Source: Bradyrhizobium manausense
Lineage (GTDB): Bacteria > Pseudomonadota > Alphaproteobacteria > Rhizobiales > Xanthobacteraceae
Direction: 5' to 3'
DNA length: 64,000 nt
NCBI RefSeq assembly: GCF_018131105.1
Contig: NZ_JAFCJI010000001.1
Location: 4,190,001 to 4,254,000 of the forward strand
Each line of letters opens with the position of its first letter. Within the stretch, counting starts at the first letter, position 1. Position numbers and translations under genes: made by a program. Shown piece after piece: positions 1 through 9,219 of the stretch. Below the pieces are notes generated by a model. That model did no database searches. It saw nothing but the letters and a program-made list of their open reading frames with translations, and had not been told where the DNA came from.

Positions 1-440
1 GGATGCGTACCGATCATCTTGAAGCCGCCCCGGGTATGCACGCCGATCGAGCCGGCATTGGCGGAATCGCCGATGACCGCGATCATCTGGCGGAACCCGC
101 GCGCCTCGCATGCGGTGATCAGCTTCTCCAGCAGCAGAGAGCCGATGCCGCGGCGATGGAAGCTTGGGTCCAGATAGATCGAGTTCTCGACCGTGAAGCG
201 ATAGGCTGGGCGCGGCCGGTAGGCGCCGGCATAGGCGTAGCCGGCGATGCGGCCGTCGAGCGTGGCGACGAAATAGGGATAGCCGCCGTCGACCAGCGCG
301 CGGTAGCGGCGCGTCATCTCGGCCAGATCGGGCGGATCGATCTCGAATGTCGCCGTGCCCTCGCGGACGGCCTGCTGGTAGATGGCGGTGATGGCGGGAA
401 GGTCGGCCTCGGTGGTGGGCCTGATTTCGGGTGCGGACAT
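1..440 (-). CDS. GNAT N-acetyltransferase, phosphinothricin-acetyltransferase-like (3' end outside window)
   Basis: The reverse strand reads open from an ATG at 438-440 to the left edge, so about 146 residues are visible and the C-terminus is missing. The start MSAPEIRPTTEADLPAI and the segment FEIDPPDLAEMTRRY are typical of the Pat/bar-like GNAT subfamily. The acetyl-CoA loop HRRGIGSLLLEKL matches the family's R/Q-x-x-G-x-G/A motif, and IGDSANAGSIGVH is the usual later strand and helix. Members acetylate small amines using acetyl-CoA in the cytoplasm; sequence does not fix the substrate, and resistance to phosphinothricin or methionine sulfoximine is only one possibility. No operon partner is visible. 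Confidence 0.85.
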   Translation of the reverse strand, partial: MSAPEIRPTTEADLPAITAIYQQAVREGTATFEIDPPDLAEMTRRYRALVDGGYPYFVATLDGRIAGYAYAGAYRPRPAYRFTVENSIYLDPSFHRRGIGSLLLEKLITACEARGFRQMIAVIGDSANAGSIGVHTRGGFKMIGTH

Positions 441-500
441 GCGGCGAGATTAGAGGCTTCGCAGGACGGCTGGAAGAGGCAACGCGGCTTCCACACACCC

Positions 501-588
501 CGTCATTGCGAGGAGCTCTTGCGACGAAGCAATCCAGGAATGCATCTGTGAAGGCAGTCTGGATTGCGTCGCTGCGCTCGCAATGTCG
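501..588. repeat. Palindromic intergenic repeat, CGTCATTGCGAG family
   Basis: The ends CGTCATTGCGAG (501-512) and CTCGCAATGTCG (577-588) are near-perfect inverted copies, and inner arms GCAATCCAG and CTGGATTGC also pair. A shorter relative lies at 19175-19220. It has no coding potential. I recognise the type as an abundant Bradyrhizobium repeat. Confidence 0.75.
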
Positions 589-611
589 GCGGTTAGGGAA
601 ACACCCGGCCC

Positions 612-643
612 CAAACAAAAACCCCGGCCTCGCGGCCGGGGTT
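612..643 (-). terminator. Rho-independent terminator of the BI-1 family gene
   Basis: A 10-bp GC-rich stem (620-629 with 634-643, loop TCGC) is followed on the minus strand by a TTTTTGTTTGG run. It lies just downstream of the minus-strand gene ending at 669. Confidence 0.85.
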
Positions 644-668
644 CGTGTCCGTTCTCTCGTCCTGGCGC

Positions 669-1460
669 TTAGTCGCGCTGGCCGAGCAGCTGCAGCAGCA
701 GCGTGAACAGGTTGATGAAGTTCAAGTACAGCGACAGCGCACCGGAAATCGCCGCACGCTCGGCGATGTCACCGCCGGCTGACGCGTAGCCGTAGATGTA
801 GTCGTTCTTCAGCCGCTGCGTATCCCAGGCGGTGAGGCCCGCGAACACGAGAACGCCGACCACGGACACCACGAACTGCAGCACCGAGCTGGCCAGGAAC
901 AGGTTCACCAGGCTCGCGATGATGATGCCGATCAGGCCCATGAACAGGAACGAGCCCATGCCGCTCATGTCACGCTTGGTGGTGTAGCCGTAGAGGCTCA
1001 GCGCGCCGAAGGTTGCCGCGGTGATGAAGAACACCCGCACGATCGAGGTGTGCGTATACACCAGGAAGATCGAGGACAGCGAAATGCCCATCAGCGCCGA
1101 GAACACCCAGAACAGGATCTGGGCGGTCGAGGGTGCCAGGCGGTTGATGCCGGCCGAGATCACGAACACCATGGCGAGCGGCGCCAGCATGAACAGATAT
1201 TTCAGCGGGCTCACGAACATCGCGTAGCCGAACGGCGTCAGGAACAGCTTGCCGACGCGGACGGCTTCCGGCGTCGGCACGTCAGTCACGGCAGCCATGT
1301 AGACACCGAGCGCGGCCAGACCGGTGATGGCGAGGCCGATGCTCATGTAATTGTAGATGCGCAGCATATAGGCGCGCAGGCCGGCGTCGACCGTCGCGGC
1401 GTCAACACGCCCGGCGGCCCTACCGAAAGGAGAAGCGTAATTGCGGTCTAGGTCCGACAT
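669..1460 (-). CDS. Bax inhibitor-1 / YccA family membrane protein
   Basis: This 263-residue protein has about seven hydrophobic segments from residue 35 to the end, with short polar loops. The conserved BI-1 (UPF0005) signatures are present: GLTAWDTQRLK in the sixth-helix region and ALSLYLNFINLF near the C-terminus. Family members are inner-membrane proteins linked to calcium leak and to interaction with FtsH-type proteolysis; the role here is not defined by sequence. The N-terminus (MSDLDRNYASPFG) is soluble and there is no signal peptide. It is monocistronic, with a strong terminator downstream. Confidence 0.92.
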   Translation of the reverse strand: MSDLDRNYASPFGRAAGRVDAATVDAGLRAYMLRIYNYMSIGLAITGLAALGVYMAAVTDVPTPEAVRVGKLFLTPFGYAMFVSPLKYLFMLAPLAMVFVISAGINRLAPSTAQILFWVFSALMGISLSSIFLVYTHTSIVRVFFITAATFGALSLYGYTTKRDMSGMGSFLFMGLIGIIIASLVNLFLASSVLQFVVSVVGVLVFAGLTAWDTQRLKNDYIYGYASAGGDIAERAAISGALSLYLNFINLFTLLLQLLGQRD

Positions 1461-1744
1461 GGTCGAATTCCCGTTGGTTGGTCCGGTCCGGTACGAGGGT
1501 CGCCGTGCCGCCGGTTCGTCAAATTCTATCTCGGATACCGATGTCTGCCGACATTAATTCTGGCTAACAATTCGGAGCTCCGAACCCATCCGATATGTGG
1601 GAAACTAACACATCCGCTGCAACCGTCCACGCGCGGCTGAATGTCGCCCTCCGCATGCGTTCCTGACGCGAACCTGACAAGCGGGCGTGGTTAATCGCAG
1701 AAATCGTGCGATTTCGGTCCCGCACCGCCATCCGCTACCTTTTG

Positions 1745-4315
1745 TCACAAATTCCGCAACACCGTGGCGGGCTTTTTGTTCAACGCCAGCAGCGTGCCGG
1801 CGAGCCCGAGCCCGACCGTGACGATCAGGGCAGCCGCGACCACGCCGGCCGCGCTGCCGGCCTGCCAGACGAAGGTCAGCGTCATCAGCCGCGTCACGAT
1901 CATCCACGCCGCGACGCTGCCGGCGATTACGCCGAACACCGCGGTGGCAAGGCCGATCAGGAGATATTCGAGCGCATAGGCGCCGAGCAGCCGCAGCCGC
2001 GTGGCTCCAAGCGTCTTGAGGATCACCGCATCATAGACCCGGTGGCGATGACCGGCGGCGAGCGCACCGCCCAGCACCAGGATCGCCGAGATCAGTGTCA
2101 CGGCGCTGGCACCGCGGATCGCGAGCGCGAGGTTGGTCACGACCGCGCCGACCGTCTCCATCACCTCGCGCACGCGCACGCTCGTCACCATTGGGTAAGC
2201 GTCGGCGACCTGCTTGATGATCTTGCCGTCGCCGCTCGCATCGCCGCCGGCTTCGGTCAGCGTCGCGATGTGGGTGTGCGGCGCGCCCTTGAAGGCGTTC
2301 GGCGAGAACACCAGCACGAAATTGATGCCGAGCCCCTGCCAGTCGATGGTCCTGAGATTGCCGATCTTCGCGGGAATGTCGCGGCCGAGCACGTTGACCA
2401 CCACCTCGTCGCCGAGCTTGAGGCCGAGGCCGTCGGCGATCTTCTTCTCCATCGAGACCAGCGGCGGGCCGGAATAGTCGGCGCCCCACCATTCGCCCGC
2501 GACCACCTTGGAGCCCTTCGGCAGCTCGCCGGTATAGGTCAGGCCGCGGTCGCTCTGCAGCACCCATTCGGAATCGGTCGTGGGCTTGAGGTCCTCGGCG
2601 CGGACGCCGCGGGCGCCGACGATGCGGCCGCGTAGCATCGGCACGTCCTCGACCTTCGCACCCGGCGCAACCTGGCGCAGATAGCCGTCGAACTCGGCGG
2701 CCTGCGCGCTCGGAATGTCGATGAAGTAGAACGCCGGCGCATGATCGGGAAGTGCTGCGAGGAACTGACGGCGCAGATTGCCGTCGATCTGGGTGATGGT
2801 GACGAGCACGGCGAGGCCGAGGCCGAGCGACAGCACGACCGACGGCGTCAGCGCGCCCGGCCGGTGGATGTTGGCGATCGCCAGCCGCAGCATGGTGAAA
2901 CGCGTGCGCGGCAGCCGGCGCGCGATCGCCATCAGCACGGCTGCGACGCCGCGCAGCACCGCGAACACGACGACGGAGGAGACCACGAACACCGCGGCAA
3001 TGCGCTTGTCGAACGACAGTCCGATCACCACGGCAACCAGCAGCGCGACGACGATCGCCATGAATACGAGATAGCTCCAGCGCGGCCGGTGCCATTCGGC
3101 GGTGATGGTGTCGCGGAACAGTGCGGCCACCGGCACGTCATGCACGCGTCCGAGCGGCCACAGGCCGAAGGCGAGCGCGGTCAACAGGCCGTAGAGGAAG
3201 GACAGCGCGAGCTCGTCGGCATGCACGGCCGGCACCACCGGCAGCGGCAGCAGCTTTCCGAACAGGCCGACAATGGCAAACGGCATCACCGCGCCGAGTG
3301 CCAGCCCGATCACCGAGCCGATCGCGGCGAGCAGGACGACTTGCGCGAGATAGATGCCGAACACGTCGCGCCCGGTGGCGCCGACGGCCTTGAACGCTGC
3401 GATCACCTCGAGCCTGCGGTCGATATGGCTCTTGACGGCATTGGCGACGCCGACGCCGCCGACCAGTAGCGCGGCAAGGCCGACAAGGGTGAGGAACTGG
3501 GTGAAGCGGCTGATGTTGCGCTCGAGCTGCGGCGAGGCATTGGAGCGGCTGCGCACCTCCCAACCGGCCTGCGGCGCGGCGTTGCGCGCATCCGCGATGA
3601 AGGCCTCGGTGGCGCGCTCGCTGTTGGCGGTATCCGGCAGCTTCACGCGATACACCCAGCGCACCAGGCTGCCGGGCTGGATCAATCCGGTAGCACGCAG
3701 GCCGGCCTCGCTGATCAGGAAACGCGGACCAAAACCAATGCCGCCGGCGAGCTTGTCGGGCTCGGCTTCGACGCTGCTGCGGATCTGAAAGGTTGCGGAG
3801 CCGATGGTGACACGGTCGCCTGTTTTCAGCGACAGCCGCGCCAGCAGTGTCGGATCGGCCGCGGCGCCGAACGCGCCGTCGCGCTCCGCGAGCAGGTCAG
3901 ACAGCGGCAGCGGCGGGGCCAGCGTCAACTGTCCAAGCATCGGGTAGGTGCCGTCGACCGCCTTCATCTCGACCAGCGCCAGCTTGCCATCGGCCGAGCG
4001 CGCCATGCCGCGCAAGGTCGCGGCCACGGAGACGGTGCCGCGCGAACGCAGGAAGGCGACTTCTTCCGGTTTGGCTTCACGCTGGAACAGCACGAACGAC
4101 ACGTCGCCGCCGAGCAGCGTGCGACCCTCGCGGGCGAGACCATCGCTCAGGCTTGCCGACACCGAGCCGACGCCTGATATCGCCATCACGCCGAGCGCGA
4201 TGCAGGCGATGAAGACGTAGAAGCCGCGCAGGCCCCCGCGCAATTCACGCATGGCATAACGCAGCGACAGCGCGACGCCGTTCGGCTTCGCAAACGATTC
4301 GACTGTGACGCTCAT
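1745..4315 (-). CDS. ABC exporter permease, YbbP/FtsX type
   Basis: This 856-residue permease has the layout of the YbbP family: an N-terminal transmembrane helix near residues 28-50, a large periplasmic domain, two FtsX-type membrane blocks (about 265-480 and 720-850) and a second extracytoplasmic domain between them. It overlaps the upstream ATP-binding gene by 4 bases (4312-4315, ATGA), so the two are translationally coupled and should form one complex. With the divergent tesA-like esterase this matches the E. coli ybbAP/tesA arrangement. The family is often annotated as involved in lysophospholipase L1 biosynthesis; the real substrate is unknown. Confidence 0.9.
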   Translation of the reverse strand: MSVTVESFAKPNGVALSLRYAMRELRGGLRGFYVFIACIALGVMAISGVGSVSASLSDGLAREGRTLLGGDVSFVLFQREAKPEEVAFLRSRGTVSVAATLRGMARSADGKLALVEMKAVDGTYPMLGQLTLAPPLPLSDLLAERDGAFGAAADPTLLARLSLKTGDRVTIGSATFQIRSSVEAEPDKLAGGIGFGPRFLISEAGLRATGLIQPGSLVRWVYRVKLPDTANSERATEAFIADARNAAPQAGWEVRSRSNASPQLERNISRFTQFLTLVGLAALLVGGVGVANAVKSHIDRRLEVIAAFKAVGATGRDVFGIYLAQVVLLAAIGSVIGLALGAVMPFAIVGLFGKLLPLPVVPAVHADELALSFLYGLLTALAFGLWPLGRVHDVPVAALFRDTITAEWHRPRWSYLVFMAIVVALLVAVVIGLSFDKRIAAVFVVSSVVVFAVLRGVAAVLMAIARRLPRTRFTMLRLAIANIHRPGALTPSVVLSLGLGLAVLVTITQIDGNLRRQFLAALPDHAPAFYFIDIPSAQAAEFDGYLRQVAPGAKVEDVPMLRGRIVGARGVRAEDLKPTTDSEWVLQSDRGLTYTGELPKGSKVVAGEWWGADYSGPPLVSMEKKIADGLGLKLGDEVVVNVLGRDIPAKIGNLRTIDWQGLGINFVLVFSPNAFKGAPHTHIATLTEAGGDASGDGKIIKQVADAYPMVTSVRVREVMETVGAVVTNLALAIRGASAVTLISAILVLGGALAAGHRHRVYDAVILKTLGATRLRLLGAYALEYLLIGLATAVFGVIAGSVAAWMIVTRLMTLTFVWQAGSAAGVVAAALIVTVGLGLAGTLLALNKKPATVLRNL

Positions 4316-5034
4316 GCGTTGGTCGTCTGCGTGTCGATGCGCCCGGAGCGCAGGCGGATCACGCGATCGCAGCGCTGCGCGAGCGAGGAATCGTGCGTCA
4401 CCAGCACCAGCGTCATGCCGCGCTCGGCATGCTTGGTGAAGAGCAGGTCGACGATCTGCTTGCCGGTCGCCTCGTCGAGATTGCCGGTCGGCTCGTCCGC
4501 GACGAGGATCGCGGGATCGGGCGCCAGCGCGCGCGCGAGCGCGACGCGCTGCTGCTCGCCGCCGGAAAGCTGCGTCGGATAATGATGCAGGCGATCGCCG
4601 AGCCCGACCGATTGCAGCTCCTCGGCCGCGCGCTTGCCGGCATCGGGATTGCCGGCGAGTTCGAGCGGCACGGCGACGTTCTCCAGCGCCGTCATCGTCG
4701 GGATCAGATGAAAGGACTGAAAGACGATGCCGACCTGGCGGCCGCGGAAGCGGGCCAGCGCGTCCTCGTCGAGGGCATTGAAAGGCGTGCCCGACACCAC
4801 CACCTCTCCGCTATCAGGACGCTCCAGCCCCGCCATCACCATCAGCAGCGTGGATTTGCCCGAGCCTGACGGGCCGATCAGGCCGATCGTCTCCCCCGAG
4901 CCGACGCGCAAGCTGATATCCTTGAGGATGTGAACGCGTGCCGCCCCCGTGCCCAATGACAGATTGACGTTGGAGATGGCGATGGTGTCCGGCGCGGCGC
5001 CGACGAGTGAAGAGGGAGAGATACGAGTGTCCAT
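4312..5034 (-). CDS. ABC transporter ATP-binding protein, YbbA type
   Basis: A 240-residue LolD/MacB-class ATPase. Walker A is GPSGSGKSTLL, the signature is LSGGEQQRVALARAL, and Walker B with the following loop is ILVADEPTGNLDE. The reading frame stays open further upstream to 5166, but that extension has no family similarity and lies inside the divergent esterase gene. The ATG at 5032-5034 (MDTRISPSS) gives the normal family length. It pairs with the FtsX-like permease immediately downstream, with coupled translation. It should energise a periplasm-facing mechanotransmission or export step rather than import. Confidence 0.93.
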   Translation of the reverse strand: MDTRISPSSLVGAAPDTIAISNVNLSLGTGAARVHILKDISLRVGSGETIGLIGPSGSGKSTLLMVMAGLERPDSGEVVVSGTPFNALDEDALARFRGRQVGIVFQSFHLIPTMTALENVAVPLELAGNPDAGKRAAEELQSVGLGDRLHHYPTQLSGGEQQRVALARALAPDPAILVADEPTGNLDEATGKQIVDLLFTKHAERGMTLVLVTHDSSLAQRCDRVIRLRSGRIDTQTTNA

Positions 5035-5725
5035 GGTCCGGTCATATGGCAACTCCGTACGCGCGGTCGAGAGGCGTTGCGGATTGTTCATGCACATAGC
5101 CGTGTTGATGCTCGCTTTGATGACGATTTCCCATCCGGCCTGGGCGGACGCGACAAAGCCGATCAAGCTTGTCGTTCTCGGCGATTCCCTGAGCGCCGGT
5201 CTTGGCCTCCCGGCCCCGGACGCGTTTCCCGCGAAACTTCAAAAAGCCTTGCAAGCCAAGGGCATAGCGGTCGACATGACCAACGCCGGCGTCTCGGGCG
5301 ACACCGCGTCCGGCGGACGCGACCGCCTCGACTGGTCGGTGGCCGATGGAACCGACGGTGTGATCGTCGAGCTCGGTGCCAACGACGCGATGCGCGGTAT
5401 CGACCCCGACTTGACGCGGGCGGCGTTGACCGACATCGTTCAGCGTCTCAAGGCGCGCAAGATCGCCGTGATGCTGTGTGGCATGCTGGCGCCGCCGAAT
5501 TTCGGCGCAGACTATGGCGCGCGCTTCAATTCGATTTATCCGGATCTGGCGAAGCAGTTCGACGTGCCGCTCTATCCGTTCTTCCTCGACGGCGTCGCCG
5601 CCGACGCGAAGCTCAACCAGGCGGACGGTATTCATCCGACCGCAGCAGGCGTCGACATCATCGTCGACAAGATGCTGCCCACGGTGGAGGTATTCGTGCG
5701 CACCATCGGCGAGCAACGCCGTTGA
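5033..5725 (+). CDS. tesA: Periplasmic arylesterase / lysophospholipase L1-like GDSL hydrolase
   Basis: An SGNH hydrolase with all blocks visible: GDSLSAG (nucleophile Ser about residue 52), GVSGDTASGG, LGANDAMRG (block III Asn) and DGIHPTAAG (block V Asp/His). The N-terminus carries a hydrophobic stretch (HIAVLMLALMTISHPAWADA) that looks like a signal peptide ending in A-D-A. The start is ambiguous: GTG at 5027 has GGAG about 8 bases upstream, ATG at 5033 overlaps the divergent ybbA-like start codon, and ATG at 5090 gives the shortest signal. The protein hydrolyses short acyl, aryl or lysophospholipid esters in the periplasm. Its divergent pairing with ybbAP is conserved in other proteobacteria. 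Confidence 0.88.
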   Translation: MVRSYGNSVRAVERRCGLFMHIAVLMLALMTISHPAWADATKPIKLVVLGDSLSAGLGLPAPDAFPAKLQKALQAKGIAVDMTNAGVSGDTASGGRDRLDWSVADGTDGVIVELGANDAMRGIDPDLTRAALTDIVQRLKARKIAVMLCGMLAPPNFGADYGARFNSIYPDLAKQFDVPLYPFFLDGVAADAKLNQADGIHPTAAGVDIIVDKMLPTVEVFVRTIGEQRR

Positions 5726-5899
5726 AAAGCAGGCAACGCTAACCCTAATACCCGGGGATTTCCCGGTGTAGCCTCGGCGACTCTTCGCAGAGTCACACAA
5801 CTGCGATAGGAATCAGAGTACAGATGATTCGTCGCCGGCTCTAAAATTTGGATATGATCCTCCCCAGGGATCATGCCCAAGCATCGGGAGTGCGAAACG

Positions 5900-6436
5900 A
5901 TGCCGCGTTTGTTTACTGGCTTGGAAATCCCGGCAGAGGTCTGCCAGACACTTTCCAATTTGCGAGGTGGCCTTCCGGGCGCCCGCTGGATCGATCCCGA
6001 AAATTATCACGTCACCCTGCGCTTCATCGGCGACATCGATGGCATGTCTGCCAACGAGATCGCATCGATGTTGTTTCGCGTCGACCGCAAGCCGTTCGAG
6101 GTGAAGGTGCAGGGGTTGACGAGCTTCGGCGGCCGCAAGCCGCGCGCGGTGGTCGCTACCATCGCACCGAGCAAGCCGCTGATGGAATTGCAGGCCGAGC
6201 TCGAACGCATGATGCAGCGGATCGGTCTCGATCCGGAGGGACGCAAATTCATCCCGCATGTCACGCTGGCCCGATTGCACGACGCCTCCGACCGCGATGT
6301 CGCCGACTATCTCTCGATCCGCGGCTACTTCCCGAGCAAGGCCTTCATGGCGGAGCGGTTCGTGTTGTTCTCGTCGCGGGCATCGACCGGCGGCGGCCCG
6401 TATGTCGTCGAGGACGCCTACGAGTTGTGTGAGTAG
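5900..6436 (+). CDS. thpR: RNA 2',3'-cyclic phosphodiesterase (2'-5' RNA ligase-like)
   Basis: This 178-residue protein has the two signature H-x-T motifs of the 2H phosphoesterase superfamily, HVTLRFIGD in the first half and HVTLARL in the second, separated by about 80 residues as expected. The start MPRLFTGLEIP fits the family; the frame opens 9 codons earlier at 5873 but that extension is not conserved in character. Members open 2',3'-cyclic phosphates on RNA ends. It stands alone between a palindromic repeat and tesA. Confidence 0.9.
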   Translation: MPRLFTGLEIPAEVCQTLSNLRGGLPGARWIDPENYHVTLRFIGDIDGMSANEIASMLFRVDRKPFEVKVQGLTSFGGRKPRAVVATIAPSKPLMELQAELERMMQRIGLDPEGRKFIPHVTLARLHDASDRDVADYLSIRGYFPSKAFMAERFVLFSSRASTGGGPYVVEDAYELCE

Positions 6437-6439
6437 GTC

Positions 6440-6560
6440 TCGTGCCCCGGACGCAGTGCGCCACGAAGTGGTGCACTGCCGAGCCGGGGCTCAACTTTCA
6501 GCGTTCGATGTACGAAACAGTGGGTCCCGGCTCTGCGCACAGCGCGTGCGGGACACGGAT
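6440..6560. repeat. Palindromic intergenic repeat, GTGCCCCGGACGC family
   Basis: The region between thpR and zapE contains arms such as GCAGTGCGCCAC/GTGGTGCACTGC, GCCCCGG/CCGGGGC and a GTCCCGGCTCTGCGCACAGCGC segment. It matches the layout of a Bradyrhizobium repeat with nested hairpins. No coding potential was seen. Confidence 0.6.
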
Positions 6561-6620
6561 CCGCATACCCCGTCCACCAATTGACGGCTTGCAATTTCCG
6601 CCGGTCTCTGGCGGTAAAGA

Positions 6621-7811
6621 GTGATGCTCTCCACCCAAGATTCCTCCTTCAGCGAAGCGTATCAGGCCCAGATCTCCTCCGGTGCGATCGAACCGGATGC
6701 CGCGCAAGCCGACGTCGCCGAGGCCTATGCCGCGCTCGACTTGCGGCTCGCGAACTACAAGCCGCAGCGCAAGCAGGGCCTGCTGGCCCGCCTGTTCAGC
6801 GGCGGCGACAAGGATGAGGCGCCGCGCGGGCTCTACATCCACGGCGAAGTCGGCCGCGGCAAGACCATGCTGATGGATCTGTTCTTCCAGCACTCCGCCG
6901 TCGAGCACAAGCGCCGTGCGCATTTCCACGAATTCATGGCCGACGTGCATGAGCGCATCTACGACTATCGCCAGAGCATCGCGCGCGGCGAGACCGCTGA
7001 CGGCGACGTCATCGCGCTGACCGCGCATGCGATCTTCGAAGAAAGCTGGCTGCTCTGCTTCGACGAATTCCACGTCACCGATATCGCCGATGCAATGATC
7101 CTCGGGCGCCTGTTCGCAAAGCTGTTCGAACTCGGCACCGTCGTGGTCGCGACCTCCAACGTTGCGCCCGACGATCTCTACAAGGGCGGTCTGAACCGCG
7201 CGCTGTTCCTGCCCTTCATCAAGCAGATCACCGACCACATGGACGTCTCGCGGCTCGATGCGCGCACCGACTTCCGTCTGGAGAAGCTGCAGGGCGTGCC
7301 GATGTGGCTGACGCCTGCAGATGGCGACGCCGACGCTGCGCTCAACAAGGCGTGGGTGAAGATGACCGGCAATGCCAAGTGCAAGTCGCGCGACATCTTG
7401 ATCAAGGGCCGCACCCTGCACGTGCCGTGCTCGGCCCACGGCGTGGCGCGCTTCGCCTTTGCCGATCTCTGCGAGAAGCCGCTCGGCGCGTCCGACTATC
7501 TCAGGCTGGCGCACGACTACCACACCATCCTGGTTGACCATATTCCAGTGATGGACTTCGCCCAGCGCAACGCCGCCAAGCGCTTCATCACGCTGATCGA
7601 CACGCTCTATGACAATGCCGTGAAGCTGATGGCCTCGGCCGATGCCAATCCGATCTCGCTCTACCTCGCCCACGAGGGCAACGAGGCCATGGAGTTCAAG
7701 CGGACCTCGTCGCGCCTGATCGAGATGAGTTCGGAATCCTATCTGGCGCTGGCTCACGGCCGCAAGGATTCCACCGCCAGCGGCTCAACCAAGGGCCTGG
7801 TCGAGACTTAA
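6621..7811 (+). CDS. zapE: Cell division protein ZapE, AFG1-like ATPase
   Basis: A P-loop ATPase of 396 residues from GTG 6621, or one fewer from the adjacent ATG 6624. Walker A is GEVGRGKTMLMD and Walker B is LLCFDEFHVTD, both diagnostic of the AFG1/ZapE family. Further family segments include FLPFIKQI, FADLCEKPLGASDYL and RFITLIDTLYD. ZapE acts at the division septum in gammaproteobacteria and its relatives assist membrane protein quality control. The gene precedes mdh, which is the common order in this group. Confidence 0.95.
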   Translation: MMLSTQDSSFSEAYQAQISSGAIEPDAAQADVAEAYAALDLRLANYKPQRKQGLLARLFSGGDKDEAPRGLYIHGEVGRGKTMLMDLFFQHSAVEHKRRAHFHEFMADVHERIYDYRQSIARGETADGDVIALTAHAIFEESWLLCFDEFHVTDIADAMILGRLFAKLFELGTVVVATSNVAPDDLYKGGLNRALFLPFIKQITDHMDVSRLDARTDFRLEKLQGVPMWLTPADGDADAALNKAWVKMTGNAKCKSRDILIKGRTLHVPCSAHGVARFAFADLCEKPLGASDYLRLAHDYHTILVDHIPVMDFAQRNAAKRFITLIDTLYDNAVKLMASADANPISLYLAHEGNEAMEFKRTSSRLIEMSSESYLALAHGRKDSTASGSTKGLVET

Positions 7812-7827
7812 GTCCTATTTGTCAGCG

Positions 7828-7918
7828 CTGTCATTCCGGGCCGCCCGTCTTGGCTGGCAAGCTCGGATTTAGCTGCGTGACTTTCGGGTTAATGCCTGCG
7901 CGCGGGCGGGAATGACAG
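7828..7918. repeat. Inverted repeat downstream of zapE
   Basis: CTGTCATTCC (7828-7837) pairs with GGAATGACAG (7909-7918), and CCGCCCG (7841-7847) with CGGGCGG (7903-7909). It is probably another degenerate REP-type element, which could also stop or stabilise the zapE transcript. The rest of the gap before mdh shows no gene. Confidence 0.55.
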
Positions 7919-8041
7919 GGTTGCGCTTGTATACGCGGCGAGCCCGACAATTGGGCATTCACCGACTTGAACGGGGCAAGCGAAAGGGATAACCACCCTC
8001 TCAGTTTTCCCCTCCTTAACGTGTCTAAAGGACAGGTTCAC

Positions 8042-9010
8042 ATGGCGCGCGACAAGATTGCTTTGATTGGCTCCGGCCAGATCGGCGGAACGCTGGCTCA
8101 CCTCATCGGCCTGAAAGAACTGGGCGACGTCGTGATGTTCGACATTGCCGAGGGCGTGCCGCAGGGCAAGGCGCTCGATATCGCGCAGTCCTCGCCGGTC
8201 GACGGCTTTGACGCGCATTACACCGGCGCCAATTCCTATGAGGCGCTCGACAACGCCAAGGTCTGCATCGTCACCGCAGGCGTGCCGCGCAAGCCCGGCA
8301 TGAGCCGCGATGACCTCCTCTCCATCAACCTCAAGGTCATGGAGCAGGTTGGCGCGGGCATCAAGAAGTATGCCCCCGACGCGTTCGTCATCTGCATCAC
8401 CAACCCGCTCGACGCCATGGTCTGGGCGCTGCAGAAGGCCTCAGGCCTGCCGCACAAGAAGGTCGTCGGCATGGCCGGCGTGCTGGATTCGTCGCGCTTC
8501 CGCTACTTCCTGGCCGACGAGTTCAACGTCTCCGTCGAAGACGTCACCGCCTTCGTGCTCGGCGGCCATGGCGACACCATGGTGCCGCTGGTGAAGTACT
8601 CCACCGTCGCCGGCATCCCGCTGCCCGACCTCGTCAAGATGGGCTGGACCTCGCAGGCGCGCCTCGACGAGATCGTCGACCGCACCCGCAATGGCGGCGC
8701 CGAGATCGTCAATCTGCTCAAGACCGGCTCGGCCTTCTATGCGCCGGCCGCGTCGGCCATCGCGATGGCCGAGAGCTATCTGCGTGACAAGAAGCGCGTG
8801 CTGCCCTCGGCCGCGTACCTCAACGGCGAATACGGCGTGAAGGACATGTATGTCGGCGTGCCCGTCGTGATCGGCTCCAAGGGCGTCGAACGCGTCGTCG
8901 AGATCGAACTCGCCGGCAAGGACCGCGAGGCCTTCGACAAGTCGGTCGGCGCAGTGCAGGGCCTGGTAGACGCCTGCAAGAAGATCGCACCCGATCTTCT
9001 CGGCCGCTAA
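8042..9010 (+). CDS. mdh: Malate dehydrogenase
   Basis: This 322-residue LDH-like malate dehydrogenase has the NAD fold GSGQIGGTLAHL at the N-terminus, the substrate loop with RKPGMSRDDLL, TNPLDAMVW, and the catalytic His176 in GGHGDTMVP. The start MARDKIALIG is preceded by AAAGGA; an upstream in-frame extension to 7967 is not family-like. The enzyme oxidises malate to oxaloacetate. It heads the TCA gene cluster, and a terminator-like hairpin after it suggests partly independent transcription from sucC. Confidence 0.98.
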   Translation: MARDKIALIGSGQIGGTLAHLIGLKELGDVVMFDIAEGVPQGKALDIAQSSPVDGFDAHYTGANSYEALDNAKVCIVTAGVPRKPGMSRDDLLSINLKVMEQVGAGIKKYAPDAFVICITNPLDAMVWALQKASGLPHKKVVGMAGVLDSSRFRYFLADEFNVSVEDVTAFVLGGHGDTMVPLVKYSTVAGIPLPDLVKMGWTSQARLDEIVDRTRNGGAEIVNLLKTGSAFYAPAASAIAMAESYLRDKKRVLPSAAYLNGEYGVKDMYVGVPVVIGSKGVERVVEIELAGKDREAFDKSVGAVQGLVDACKKIAPDLLGR

Positions 9011-9022
9011 GCGCGAGAATTC

Positions 9023-9060
9023 CCGCCGAAGATCGAAACCCGGTCTTCGGCGGTTTCATT
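9023..9060 (+). terminator. Terminator-like hairpin after mdh
   Basis: A 12-bp stem pairs 9023-9034 with 9042-9053 (one G-U pair), loop of 7 bases, followed by TTTCATTTCC. It begins 13 bases after the mdh stop. Confidence 0.7.
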
Positions 9061-9219
9061 TCCGGACCCCGGCTGCACCACTCGACGGTGGCGGGTTCCG
9101 GATCCGAGATTCCGATGTCAAAGAATCCGGGTTGCAGTTCCTGTGGTATATGGTATGCCAGCCACAAGACTGAGGTGGGCCCCTAGGGGTCTCCGCCCGC
9201 GGGTTCAGGGAGCGACCAT

